Below, piece after piece: positions 8,348 to 16,054 of a stretch of 64,000 nucleotides of DNA (the first letter of the stretch is position 1; the number at the start of each line of letters is the position of its first letter). The notes under the pieces are model-generated. The model was not told the origin of the DNA and did not search any database. It worked only from the letters and a program-made list of their open reading frames with translations. Origin of the DNA: Arcobacter sp. (GTDB lineage: Bacteria > Campylobacterota > Campylobacteria > Campylobacterales > Arcobacteraceae); the NCBI GenBank assembly GCA_002869565.1, contig PKUJ01000024.1, positions 1 through 64,000 on the forward strand, given 5' to 3'. Position numbers and translations under genes: made by a program.

Positions 8348-8998
8348 TCAATTTGTCTTGATTTTTTTTATATATCTATAAATAGATGGTTCTGACATAT
8401 GTAGTTTATTTGCAACTTCTTGTATTGAACCTCTGATATTAAATACTCCACAATCATTTAGTGCCGCCATAACCTCAGTTTTTTCATCTACGGTCATCCT
8501 ACTTGGTATCACATCAAATTGATTTATAATTGCATCAATTTTATTTATGGTTAGCTCTTGTGGGTCAGAGCTCAAGTTCTCTTTTATATGATTTAGCGTA
8601 TTAACTTTTTCATCAACATAATTAGGGAGTAGGGAGCTTAGAAATGATAATGATTTTTTAAATTCATGGTAGTCAGAGTTTAAACCTAAAGCTCCAACAA
8701 TTTTATTTTTTTCATTTCTTATAAAAAATGTTGATGAATATAAAAGCTTACCATCTGCTGTTTTTGAATTATAATTACAAATATAATGTTTTTCCCCCTT
8801 TGATTCAGTTGTTATAAAATCTAACATTAAATCAGTTATTGGGTCACCAATCTTTCTTCCACTAATATGAGAGTTTATTATATGTACAGTAGATTGTTTG
8901 TAGTTTGTTAAATCGTGTAGTATAATTTCAGTATTGGAACCTAATATCTCACCTAAAAAATTTGCTATAGGTATAAAGTTTTTAACATTTTGATTCAT
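8348..8998 (-). CDS. YheO-type PAS regulator with C-terminal HTH (DauR-like)
   Basis: About 216 residues from ATG 8998, which has a GAGG ribosome site; the frame extends to 9055 but without one. The N-terminal part (about 3-115: GSNTEIILHDL, followed by GRKIGDPITDLML and IVGALGLNSDY) matches the YheO-like PAS domain. The C-terminal part (TEVMAALNDCGVFNIRGSIQEVANKLHMSEPSIYRYIKKI) is the associated helix-turn-helix. DauR is the known member that represses D-arginine catabolism; here it is divergent from ridA-dadA-alr, so D-amino acid control is likely. Confidence 0.85.
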   Translation of the reverse strand: MNQNVKNFIPIANFLGEILGSNTEIILHDLTNYKQSTVHIINSHISGRKIGDPITDLMLDFITTESKGEKHYICNYNSKTADGKLLYSSTFFIRNEKNKIVGALGLNSDYHEFKKSLSFLSSLLPNYVDEKVNTLNHIKENLSSDPQELTINKIDAIINQFDVIPSRMTVDEKTEVMAALNDCGVFNIRGSIQEVANKLHMSEPSIYRYIKKIKTN

Positions 8999-9036
8999 AA
9001 TTATCCTCATCTGACAAATGAGATTTATTATAATTA

Positions 9037-9077
9037 AATAATAAAAAATTGTCAATTAATAAGAATTTTTTATTATT
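9037..9077. promoter_or_regulatory. Candidate regulator site in the ridA/regulator gap
   Basis: A perfect 14-bp inverted repeat (9037-9050 AATAATAAAAAATT with 9064-9077) separated by 13 nt, between the divergent regulator and ridA. In DNA this AT-rich some long repeats arise by chance, so this is only a candidate operator. Confidence 0.35.
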
Positions 9078-9180
9078 ATGATAAAAATTTATTAATTTGT
9101 GATAAAAACTATTTACAATAATAAAATTTTATTATATACTTCACTAAATTAATAAAAAATTATTACAAAAAAGGATTTAT

Positions 9181-9555
9181 ATGAAAGCTATTAACTCAAC
9201 AAAAGCACCAAGTGCAATAGGACCATACTCACAAGCAGTAGAAAAAGACGGGTTTATATATGTATCGGGACAATTACCAATTGATGAAACAACTGGTGAA
9301 TTTGCAGGAGAGGATATTGCAGCACAAGCAAGACAGTCTCTTGAAAATACAAAGTATATTTTAGAAGAAGCTGGTTTAGATATGAAAGATATAATCAAAA
9401 CAACAATTCTTTTAAAAAATATTGAAGATTTCGCAGTAGTAAATGAAGTTTACGGACAATTTTTTTCAGCACCTTATCCAGCAAGAGCGACTTACGAAGT
9501 TGCTAGATTACCAAAAGATGCACTAATTGAAATAGAATCAATAGCTAAAAAATAA
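9181..9555 (+). CDS. ridA: RidA family reactive imine/enamine deaminase
   Basis: 124 residues, the standard RidA length, with the conserved [10 protein letters not shown] start, the VSGQLPID strand and the catalytic-site region [21 protein letters not shown] (Arg102 and Glu117 match the key Arg and Glu of the family). RidA hydrolyses 2-aminoacrylate and imino acids to keto acids plus ammonia. It heads an operon with dadA, whose product, an imino acid, is a direct RidA substrate. Ribosome site AAAAAAGGATTTAT precedes the ATG. Confidence 0.93.
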   Translation: MKAINSTKAPSAIGPYSQAVEKDGFIYVSGQLPIDETTGEFAGEDIAAQARQSLENTKYILEEAGLDMKDIIKTTILLKNIEDFAVVNEVYGQFFSAPYPARATYEVARLPKDALIEIESIAKK

Positions 9556-9572
9556 TATAAGCGGAGAAAAAA

Positions 9573-10811
9573 ATGAAAAAAGACATAATTGTAGTAGGTG
9601 GGGGTTGTATTGGGCTTATGACTGCTTACTGTTTAGTTAAAAGTGGAAGAACTGTTACTGTTATTGATAAAAATGATATTACAGATGGAACTTCTTTTGG
9701 TAACGCAGGATTACTATCTGCTTTTAAAAAAGCGCCGTTAAGTGCACCTGGAGCAATTCCTGATACTATAAAATTAATGTTAAAAGGTGAGTCTCCTGCA
9801 AGTGTTCACCCTACATTAGATTTTCATTTATTAAAATGGCTTTTAAAATTTGCAGCAAGTTCTAATCAAGCTAGACTAAAAAGAACACTTGCTTTATTTG
9901 AAAGATATGGACAAATAAGTTTAGATATGTATGAAAGTATGGTAAAAGAAGATGGAATGGATTTCCATTTTTGTAAAGATGGTTTACTTATGATTTATAC
10001 AGAACAAAAAACTTTTGATGCAAAAGCAGCTCATTGTGATAATACAGATGCTTATGAAATACTTTCTAAAGAAAGAACAAAAGAGTATATGCCAATCTTA
10101 AATGATAAAGTAATTGGTTCAATTTTGTTAAAAGAAAATGGGCATGTAGATCCAGGTGAATTTATGCTTGAATTAAAAAAATTCTTAGAAGAAAAAGGTG
10201 TAGAATTTTTATTAAATGAAGAAGTTACTAGATTAGAGTTTAGTGGTTCTAAAATTAAAAAAGTTCATACTTCTAAAGATTCATATGAAGCTGAAACATT
10301 TGTTTTATCAACTGGTGCAGATGATACTTTAGCAAGACAAGCAAAAAATAGATTTATGATGACACCTGCAAAAGGTTATAGTATAACTTTTAAAATGGAG
10401 GATTCATTAAAACCGAAAACTTCTTCTTTATTTGCTGATTTATTTATAGCAATGACACCAAGAAGAAATACAGTTAGAATGACTTCAAAATTAGAATTAG
10501 GGACTACAAACCCTGAGGTTGTTAGAAAACAAATTGATAGTATTCATAAAAACTTAGCAATGTATAGTAATGACTTTGTAAAAGAAGATATGGTTGAATG
10601 GACAGGATTTAGACCTCTAACTCCAAATGATATTCCAATTATTGGATATGATGAAAACTATAATAATCTTGTTCATGCAACAGGCTTAGGTTGGTTAGGA
10701 ATTACTTTTGCACCTGCAATTGGAAAAGTGATAAATGATGTTATCACAATTGATAAAAAGAATGAGACAAATACTGATATTTTATTATTCTCTGCATTTT
10801 TTCAAGGATAA
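9573..10811 (+). CDS. dadA: FAD-dependent D-amino acid dehydrogenase
   Basis: 412 residues. The FAD-binding beta-alpha-beta with GGGCIG (9-14) and an acidic strand end VIDK, the SFGNAGLLSA segment and the C-terminal WTGFRPLTPNDIPIIGYDENYNN...GLGWLG region are characteristic of DadA. It oxidises D-amino acids to imino acids at the inner membrane, passing electrons to the quinone pool. It lies 17 bases after ridA with an excellent GGAG site and is followed by alr, making a D/L-alanine utilisation unit. Confidence 0.9.
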   Translation: MKKDIIVVGGGCIGLMTAYCLVKSGRTVTVIDKNDITDGTSFGNAGLLSAFKKAPLSAPGAIPDTIKLMLKGESPASVHPTLDFHLLKWLLKFAASSNQARLKRTLALFERYGQISLDMYESMVKEDGMDFHFCKDGLLMIYTEQKTFDAKAAHCDNTDAYEILSKERTKEYMPILNDKVIGSILLKENGHVDPGEFMLELKKFLEEKGVEFLLNEEVTRLEFSGSKIKKVHTSKDSYEAETFVLSTGADDTLARQAKNRFMMTPAKGYSITFKMEDSLKPKTSSLFADLFIAMTPRRNTVRMTSKLELGTTNPEVVRKQIDSIHKNLAMYSNDFVKEDMVEWTGFRPLTPNDIPIIGYDENYNNLVHATGLGWLGITFAPAIGKVINDVITIDKKNETNTDILLFSAFFQG

Positions 10812-10910
10812 ATTTTAAATGAAGAGATTTAACTCTTCATTTAATTAATACTTAAATTGGGTATGATAATATAAATAAATAATTTGCTATTTAATAATGG
10901 AGATAGATAA

Positions 10911-12089
10911 TTGGAATTATCAAGACCAGTTTGGGCTGAAATCAATTTAGATAATTTGGCTCATAACATAAAAGAAACAAGAAGAATTACAAATAAAGAT
11001 ACTAAAGTAACCGCTGTTATAAAAGCTGATGGTTATGGACATGGTGCTTTAGCTATTGCTGATACTTTGCTTGAAAATGGGGCAGATAGATTTGCTGTAG
11101 CAACTTTATCTGAAGCTATTCAGTTAAGAACAGTGTTTAATAATGTTGATATTATGATTTTAGGATATACTCATGAAAATCAGGCTAAAGAAGTGATTGA
11201 AAACAATCTTATTCAAACTATATATTCTTTAGAACAAGCAAAAATATTTTCTAATGCCGCAACAAATTTAAATAAAATTTTAACAGTACATATTAAAATA
11301 GATACAGGAATGAATCGATTAGGTATGCAAGTTTGTGATGAAACTGTTGAATCTATAGTTCAAATGAATCAACTAAAAGGTTTATATATAGAGGGAATTT
11401 TTACACATTTTGCAGTTGCTGATGAAATTGATAAAACATATACTCGAGAGCAAGTTAAGAAATTTAATCAGCTTAATAATGCTTTGGAGTCCAAAGGAAT
11501 CAGTATTCCTTTGAAACATACATCAAATAGTGCTGCTATTATTGATTTACCTGAGTTCAATTTCGATATGGTTCGTGCAGGTATTATGTTGTATGGTTTA
11601 TATCCTGGAGATATAAAAACTGAGCAAGTTGATTTAAAAGAGGTAATGTGTTTAAAAGCAAAAATTTCTCAAGTTAAAGAGATTGATGCAGGCAGTGGTG
11701 TAAGTTATGGTTTAAAGTATAAATGTCAAAATAAATCAAAAATTGCTACTTTACCTATTGGTTATGCTGATGGATATACTCGTATGTTGTCAGGCAAATC
11801 TAAAGTGATGGTTAATGGGACAAAAGTTCCAATCATTGGGACTATTTGTATGGATCAATGTATTATTGATGTTACAGGTCTTGATGTTAAGATGGGAGAT
11901 GAAGTAATATTATACGGAGGGAATGATGCTAATGGAATTTCAATCGATAGTGTTGCTAAACTGCTTGATACAATCAACTATGAAATAGTATGTATGCTTG
12001 ATAAACGTGTTCCTAGATTATATGTAAAAAATGAAAAAAAAGTTGAATATAAAGATTATATTTTGATGTTAAGTGATAAAAAAAGCTAG
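10911..12089 (+). CDS. alr: Alanine racemase (probably catabolic)
   Basis: 392 residues, start TTG with a GGAG site (AATGGAGATAGATAATTG). The PLP lysine is Lys38 in VIKADGYGHGA and the second catalytic base is the tyrosine of GSGVSYG (about 266); the C-terminal beta domain contains IGTICMDQCIID. It converts L- to D-alanine, feeding DadA. Location beside dadA and the DauR-like regulator suggests a catabolic role, although if it is the only racemase it would also serve cell-wall synthesis. Its TAG stop lies within the terminator stem. Confidence 0.93.
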   Translation: MELSRPVWAEINLDNLAHNIKETRRITNKDTKVTAVIKADGYGHGALAIADTLLENGADRFAVATLSEAIQLRTVFNNVDIMILGYTHENQAKEVIENNLIQTIYSLEQAKIFSNAATNLNKILTVHIKIDTGMNRLGMQVCDETVESIVQMNQLKGLYIEGIFTHFAVADEIDKTYTREQVKKFNQLNNALESKGISIPLKHTSNSAAIIDLPEFNFDMVRAGIMLYGLYPGDIKTEQVDLKEVMCLKAKISQVKEIDAGSGVSYGLKYKCQNKSKIATLPIGYADGYTRMLSGKSKVMVNGTKVPIIGTICMDQCIIDVTGLDVKMGDEVILYGGNDANGISIDSVAKLLDTINYEIVCMLDKRVPRLYVKNEKKVEYKDYILMLSDKKS

Positions 12090-12109
12090 TCTTTTAAGAC
12101 TAGCTTTTT
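12080..12109. terminator. Intrinsic terminator after alr
   Basis: A 14-bp stem (12080-12093/12096-12109; core AGCTAGTCTT/AAGACTAGCT) with A- and T-runs either side, so it can act in both directions between alr and the convergent aldolase-like gene. The alr stop codon is inside the left arm. The stem core is almost identical to that of the terminator at 15016-15045. Confidence 0.85.
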
Positions 12110-12130
12110 GATAAGTAATTCAAATATGGC

Positions 12131-13105
12131 TTAACTATACTCTTCAAGTAAATTTCTGTAAAATTGTCTGTAGTTTGTATCTTTTTCATCCCTTGCTTTC
12201 ATAGCTGGTCTTGGGTGTTCATTTAATTTTCCAGTTAACATATATGGAACTGAATATCCCCAATCTAACTCTTTTTCAAGTTCAATCATATTTTCTTCAA
12301 TAAATTTTAATACAGGCATTAATTTATATTTAGGATTTTTCAAAAAACCAAGTAAAAGCTCAGAAGGACAATTTCCTGCACCTCTACCAAAACCACATGC
12401 TGTTACATCTAAATAGCTTGTTCCATACATCATAGCTTCAAGTGTATTTGCATAAGCTAATTGTAGATTGTTATGTGCATGAATACCAACTGATTTTCCT
12501 GAGGCTTTTGCTACAGTTAAATATTTGTCAGTTAGTTTATTGATTTGTTCAGGATAAAATGAACCAAAACTATCAGCAATATAAATTATATCCACATTTG
12601 TATGACTTAATGTTTCAAGTACTTGGTCTAATTCATCATCAAATGATTTTGAAATTGCCATGATATTACACGTTGTTTCATAACCTTTTGCATGAGCATC
12701 TTCAATTAGTTCTATTGCTCCTGGAAGTTGATGAATATATGTTGCAACTCTTATCATATCAACAACACTATCTTCTTTTGGAATGATTTCTTCTTTCAAT
12801 GTTCTTCCAACATCAGCCATAACAGCAATTTTTAAATTTGTGTTATTCTCTCCAACAATTCTTCTAACATCATCTTCTTTACAAAAATTCCAACAACCAT
12901 ACTCTTCTTCACTCATAATTGTAGGAGATACGTTTTTCCCAATTTCCATATAGTCAATACCAGCATCAACACATGCATTATAATGTGCTTGTACAAATGC
13001 ATCTGTAAAATGATAATTGTTTACTAATCCACCATCTCTAATAGTACAATCAAAAACTTTTACGTCTTCTCTTACTGTAAGTATTGAACCTGTTTTCTCA
13101 ACCAT
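12131..13105 (-). CDS. DRE-TIM metallolyase-like aldolase
   Basis: 324 residues. The first strand carries the metal/proton-binding motif FDCTIRDGG (DxTxRDG), and later segments IADSFGSFYPEQ and VGIHAHNNLQLAYANTLEAM (HxH metal ligands) are typical of 4-hydroxy-2-oxovalerate aldolase, HMG-CoA lyase and homocitrate synthase relatives. The C-terminus is shorter than in isopropylmalate synthase and lacks a regulatory domain. The reaction is unknown. It stands alone with an AAAGAAATGG start region. Confidence 0.8.
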   Translation of the reverse strand: MVEKTGSILTVREDVKVFDCTIRDGGLVNNYHFTDAFVQAHYNACVDAGIDYMEIGKNVSPTIMSEEEYGCWNFCKEDDVRRIVGENNTNLKIAVMADVGRTLKEEIIPKEDSVVDMIRVATYIHQLPGAIELIEDAHAKGYETTCNIMAISKSFDDELDQVLETLSHTNVDIIYIADSFGSFYPEQINKLTDKYLTVAKASGKSVGIHAHNNLQLAYANTLEAMMYGTSYLDVTACGFGRGAGNCPSELLLGFLKNPKYKLMPVLKFIEENMIELEKELDWGYSVPYMLTGKLNEHPRPAMKARDEKDTNYRQFYRNLLEEYS

Positions 13106-13233
13106 TTCTTTTCCTGTTTTCTAATTATTTAAATATGTATTTTAATGAATTTAAATAATATCTTAAAGGCTCTCAAATCATCTTTAAAAAAGGTATTATT
13201 ATAGAAAAAAGTGTAAATTTTGATTTTTAGACT

Positions 13234-14466
13234 CTATTTTTTAAGAGCTTGTTCTCTTAATTTATCTTTTTTGCTTTTTCGTTTTCCTTTAATAGGTTCT
13301 TTTCCTTTTTCTTTTTTAGGTGCAGTTCCTATTACTTCAAATCTTTTTATTTGCTCTTTTTGAAGATTTATTTGTGAGCGCTTTTCAATTAATTTAAAAT
13401 GTTCTTCATTTTCAAAAGTGATAAATGAAATTGCAATTCCAGATTTTCCAGCACGTCCTGTTCTTCCTATACGATGTATATAATCAGCAGGTGAACGCGG
13501 AAGGTCAAAATTTATAACGCAAGTAATATCATCAATATCAAGACCACGTGCTGCAATATCAGTACAAAATAGAATTTTTATTTTTTTTGATTTAAATTCA
13601 TTTAAAGTGTAATTTCTCTCTTCTTGTGTTAAATCACCATGAAAAGAATCTGCTTTAAAACCATATTTTCTGAACTTTGCACCTATATTGTCAGCAGCTC
13701 TTTTGTTTGCCATAAAAACCAAAATTTGTTCCCATTTCTCTTCAAGAATTAGATGTCTAAGTAGAGGACTTCTATTTTCCTTATTTACTAGTATTGCTCT
13801 TTGTTTAATACTTTGTACAATTTCTTCCTCATTTTCAATACTAATCTCAATTGGATTTAGAGTGATTTTTGAAGCAATTTCTAACATCTTTTTTGGATAA
13901 GTTGCTGAAAATAATAGATTTTGTCGTTTTTTTGGTAATTCTTTTAAAATTAATTCAAGTTCATCCATAAATCCAAAGTCTAACATTTTATCAGCTTCAT
14001 CAAGAACGAAAAAATCTATATGTGAAAGGTTTATCTGCTTTTTATTTAAAATATCAATTAATCTTCCAGAAGTTGCAACTACAATATCACAACCTTTTTG
14101 TATATTTAGAAGTTGATTTCCTATACTTTCTCCTCCTATAACACTAACAATTTCTGGTTTTTTTTCTAAAAATTTACCAAATAATGCAAAGGTTTTTGAA
14201 ACTTGAATTGTAAGTTCTCTTGTTGGAGTTAAGACAAGTACTTTTATTTTTGCTTTACCTTTTTTTCTATTTTCTGAAAGTTGTTTTAAAATAGGTAATA
14301 CAAAACTAGCAGTTTTTCCACTACCTGTTTGAGCTTTAGCCATAATATCTTTATTCTCTAATATTAAAGGTATTACTTTTTCTTGTATAACAGTTGGCTG
14401 TTTATAATCATTTTCATTTATTGCTTTTATAATTTCTTTGGGTAGTGTAAACTGGTCAAATGACAT
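13234..14466 (-). CDS. DEAD-box RNA helicase (RhlE-like)
   Basis: 410 residues with all helicase motifs: Q-motif region FTLPKEIIKAINENDYKQPTVIQ, AQTGSGKT (45-52), PTREL (81-85), DEAD (156-159), SAT, ARGLD and HRIGRTGRAG. The C-terminus is a short lysine-rich tail (about 370-410) for RNA contact, as in RhlE-type proteins. It probably unwinds structured RNA during ribosome assembly or cold adaptation. A cold-shock gene lies about 600 bases away, although not in the same operon. Confidence 0.92.
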   Translation of the reverse strand: MSFDQFTLPKEIIKAINENDYKQPTVIQEKVIPLILENKDIMAKAQTGSGKTASFVLPILKQLSENRKKGKAKIKVLVLTPTRELTIQVSKTFALFGKFLEKKPEIVSVIGGESIGNQLLNIQKGCDIVVATSGRLIDILNKKQINLSHIDFFVLDEADKMLDFGFMDELELILKELPKKRQNLLFSATYPKKMLEIASKITLNPIEISIENEEEIVQSIKQRAILVNKENRSPLLRHLILEEKWEQILVFMANKRAADNIGAKFRKYGFKADSFHGDLTQEERNYTLNEFKSKKIKILFCTDIAARGLDIDDITCVINFDLPRSPADYIHRIGRTGRAGKSGIAISFITFENEEHFKLIEKRSQINLQKEQIKRFEVIGTAPKKEKGKEPIKGKRKSKKDKLREQALKK

Positions 14467-14566
14467 TTATATTTTCCTAATATTGCTTAGTTTATGCGTA
14501 TTATACATAATTCTTTTGAAATAATTAAACTATTGGATATAATGGCAGAAAATTATAAGGATATAT

Positions 14567-14995
14567 ATGCCTAAGGGTAAAAAAACAGTAATAAAAGAAA
14601 TCAAACTATTAAGTGATGATGAAATATCAATCAATGGAAAAACTTATATTATTCTTGAAAATACAGAAAATATTGAAACAGCTAAAACTATGAAAATATC
14701 TTCAAATGGAAATAGAATATTAAGATTTGATGATGAAAAGAAAAAAGCAAGACTTGATGTAAAAAGAGATATTGATATTGTTAAGTATACTATTCTTGAT
14801 GATGAAAGAGCAAAAAAATTTAGTAAAGGTAATGACAAATCTATAATAACAACAAATGATAAAAAAGATGTTGTTGCAACTGCGAGTTCTTTTATAAAAG
14901 CGAGAACTATTGCCTCTGAATTTGGAGATAAAGAGAGTGTTAATTATGATAAAGAGATTGGTAAAAGTACTTTTTATTTAATTGAAGAGATGTAA
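14567..14995 (+). CDS. Conserved-looking hypothetical protein, 142 residues
   Basis: I do not recognise the family. The protein is charged, with no membrane segment or signal peptide, starts MPKGKKTVIKEIKLLSDDE, and is rich in lysine, aspartate and isoleucine. The start has a strong AAGGATATAT ribosome site. It is divergent from the helicase gene (100-bp gap) and ends in a bidirectional terminator shared with the cold-shock gene. A cytoplasmic location is likely. Confidence 0.75.
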   Translation: MPKGKKTVIKEIKLLSDDEISINGKTYIILENTENIETAKTMKISSNGNRILRFDDEKKKARLDVKRDIDIVKYTILDDERAKKFSKGNDKSIITTNDKKDVVATASSFIKARTIASEFGDKESVNYDKEIGKSTFYLIEEM

Positions 14996-15015
14996 AGTTT
15001 ATATTTTAGACATAA

Positions 15016-15045
15016 AAAAAGCTAGTCTTTTCAGACTAGCTTTTT
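15016..15045. terminator. Bidirectional terminator, twin of the alr terminator
   Basis: A 13-bp stem, 15016-15028 with 15033-15045 (AGCTAGTCT/AGACTAGCT core), loop TTTC, and A/T runs on both sides. It separates the convergent 142-residue gene and the cold-shock gene. Confidence 0.85.
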
Positions 15046-15071
15046 AATAGTAAATAGTTTTATAATTGATA

Positions 15072-15290
15072 TTATAAAGCAGTTACATTTTCAGCTTGTG
15101 GTCCTTTTTGACCTTCACCGATTTCGAAAGTAACTTTTTGACCTTCTTCTAATGTAACTCTACCATATCCTGAGTTATTAACTTGTCTGTAGTGTACGAA
15201 TACATCTTTTCCACCATCGTCTTGTTGAATAAAACCAAAACCTTTTTCACTATTGAACCATTTTACTGTTCCGTTTACTAAATCTGCCAT
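15072..15290 (-). CDS. Cold shock protein, CspA family
   Basis: 72 residues, a single cold-shock domain with RNP1 KGFGFI (16-21) and RNP2 DVFVHY (29-34), preceded by [11 protein letters not shown]. It binds single-stranded RNA and acts as an RNA chaperone. The ribosome site AAAGGAAAG is strong. The gap to the upstream gene is 134 bases, which allows a sizeable 5' leader as in other csp genes. GC content is visibly higher than in neighbours, consistent with high expression. Confidence 0.95.
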   Translation of the reverse strand: MADLVNGTVKWFNSEKGFGFIQQDDGGKDVFVHYRQVNNSGYGRVTLEEGQKVTFEIGEGQKGPQAENVTAL

Positions 15291-15424
15291 GTCTTTCCTT
15301 TGTTGTGTACGTTCAAAATAATAAATGCATATTTTTTGAAGATGATAATTAAATATTTTTGACGAAATAATTTAATATTGCAATAGGATATCAAGTTTTA
15401 GCTTAAAGAAGTCTCAAAAAACTA

Positions 15425-15907
15425 TTATTTTTGTGATTTAAAGGTGGATTTTTTACTTTTTATGAAAGAAGTTGTAAAATATATTTCTCTTAAGAATAAA
15501 AGTAATGCAATTATTAAAGAAGCCATTGCCATTATAAAAAGTATAGAAATAAATGTAGAACTATGGAAATTTAATAATTCGCTTAAAAACATAGTAAGAA
15601 TTACAAGCGCAATCATTAATCCAGTTGCTGTACAATAAAAGATAGCTAGATTAGTATTTTGCATTCTCATTATTAGAAAAGTTCTTCTTTTTATAATTCT
15701 TTCATCTTCTTTATAGTTTGAATCTTTTTTTTCTTTTGAGTTTACATAATTATCTAGTTTTTCAACTTTATCAATAATTCTGGTTAATCTGCTTGTAAAT
15801 ACATTTAATAATCCTGCCACTCCAGCAAGTAAAAAAACAGGCGCAACAGAAATTTGTATAAGAGAAGAGATTGTATTTATTATATCATTTGGATTACTTG
15901 TTAACAT
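15425..15907 (-). CDS. DUF2721 family membrane protein
   Basis: 160 residues. A hydrophobic segment near the N-terminus (about 14-35, ISVAPVFLLAGVAGLLNVFTSRL), the polar RLTRIIDKVEKLD helix and two further membrane segments (about 82-105 and 116-138) match the DUF2721 pattern. Function unknown; it sits in the inner membrane. It is divergent from mutS2 across 147 bases. The start follows a short A/T-rich leader with TAATATA before the ATG. Confidence 0.75.
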   Translation of the reverse strand: MLTSNPNDIINTISSLIQISVAPVFLLAGVAGLLNVFTSRLTRIIDKVEKLDNYVNSKEKKDSNYKEDERIIKRRTFLIMRMQNTNLAIFYCTATGLMIALVILTMFLSELLNFHSSTFISILFIMAMASLIIALLLFLREIYFTTSFIKSKKSTFKSQK

Positions 15908-16042
15908 TTTATATATTACCTTTTTAACTAGTTTTTTTATTATTAAGCTTTGTTTTTTAATTAAAACAAATTCCTTTTCTAGAATTTACAATTAGTAAGT
16001 ATACAAAAACTAGCATTTATAAGAGGTTTATCCCTTTTAAGT

Positions 16043-16048
16043 TATAAT
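16043..16048 (+). promoter_or_regulatory. mutS2 -10 element, leaderless arrangement
   Basis: A perfect TATAAT ends six bases before the mutS2 ATG, which has no Shine-Dalgarno (TTCGCGAATG). The predicted transcription start coincides with the A of the ATG. Confidence 0.6.
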
Positions 16049-16054
16049 TCGCGA

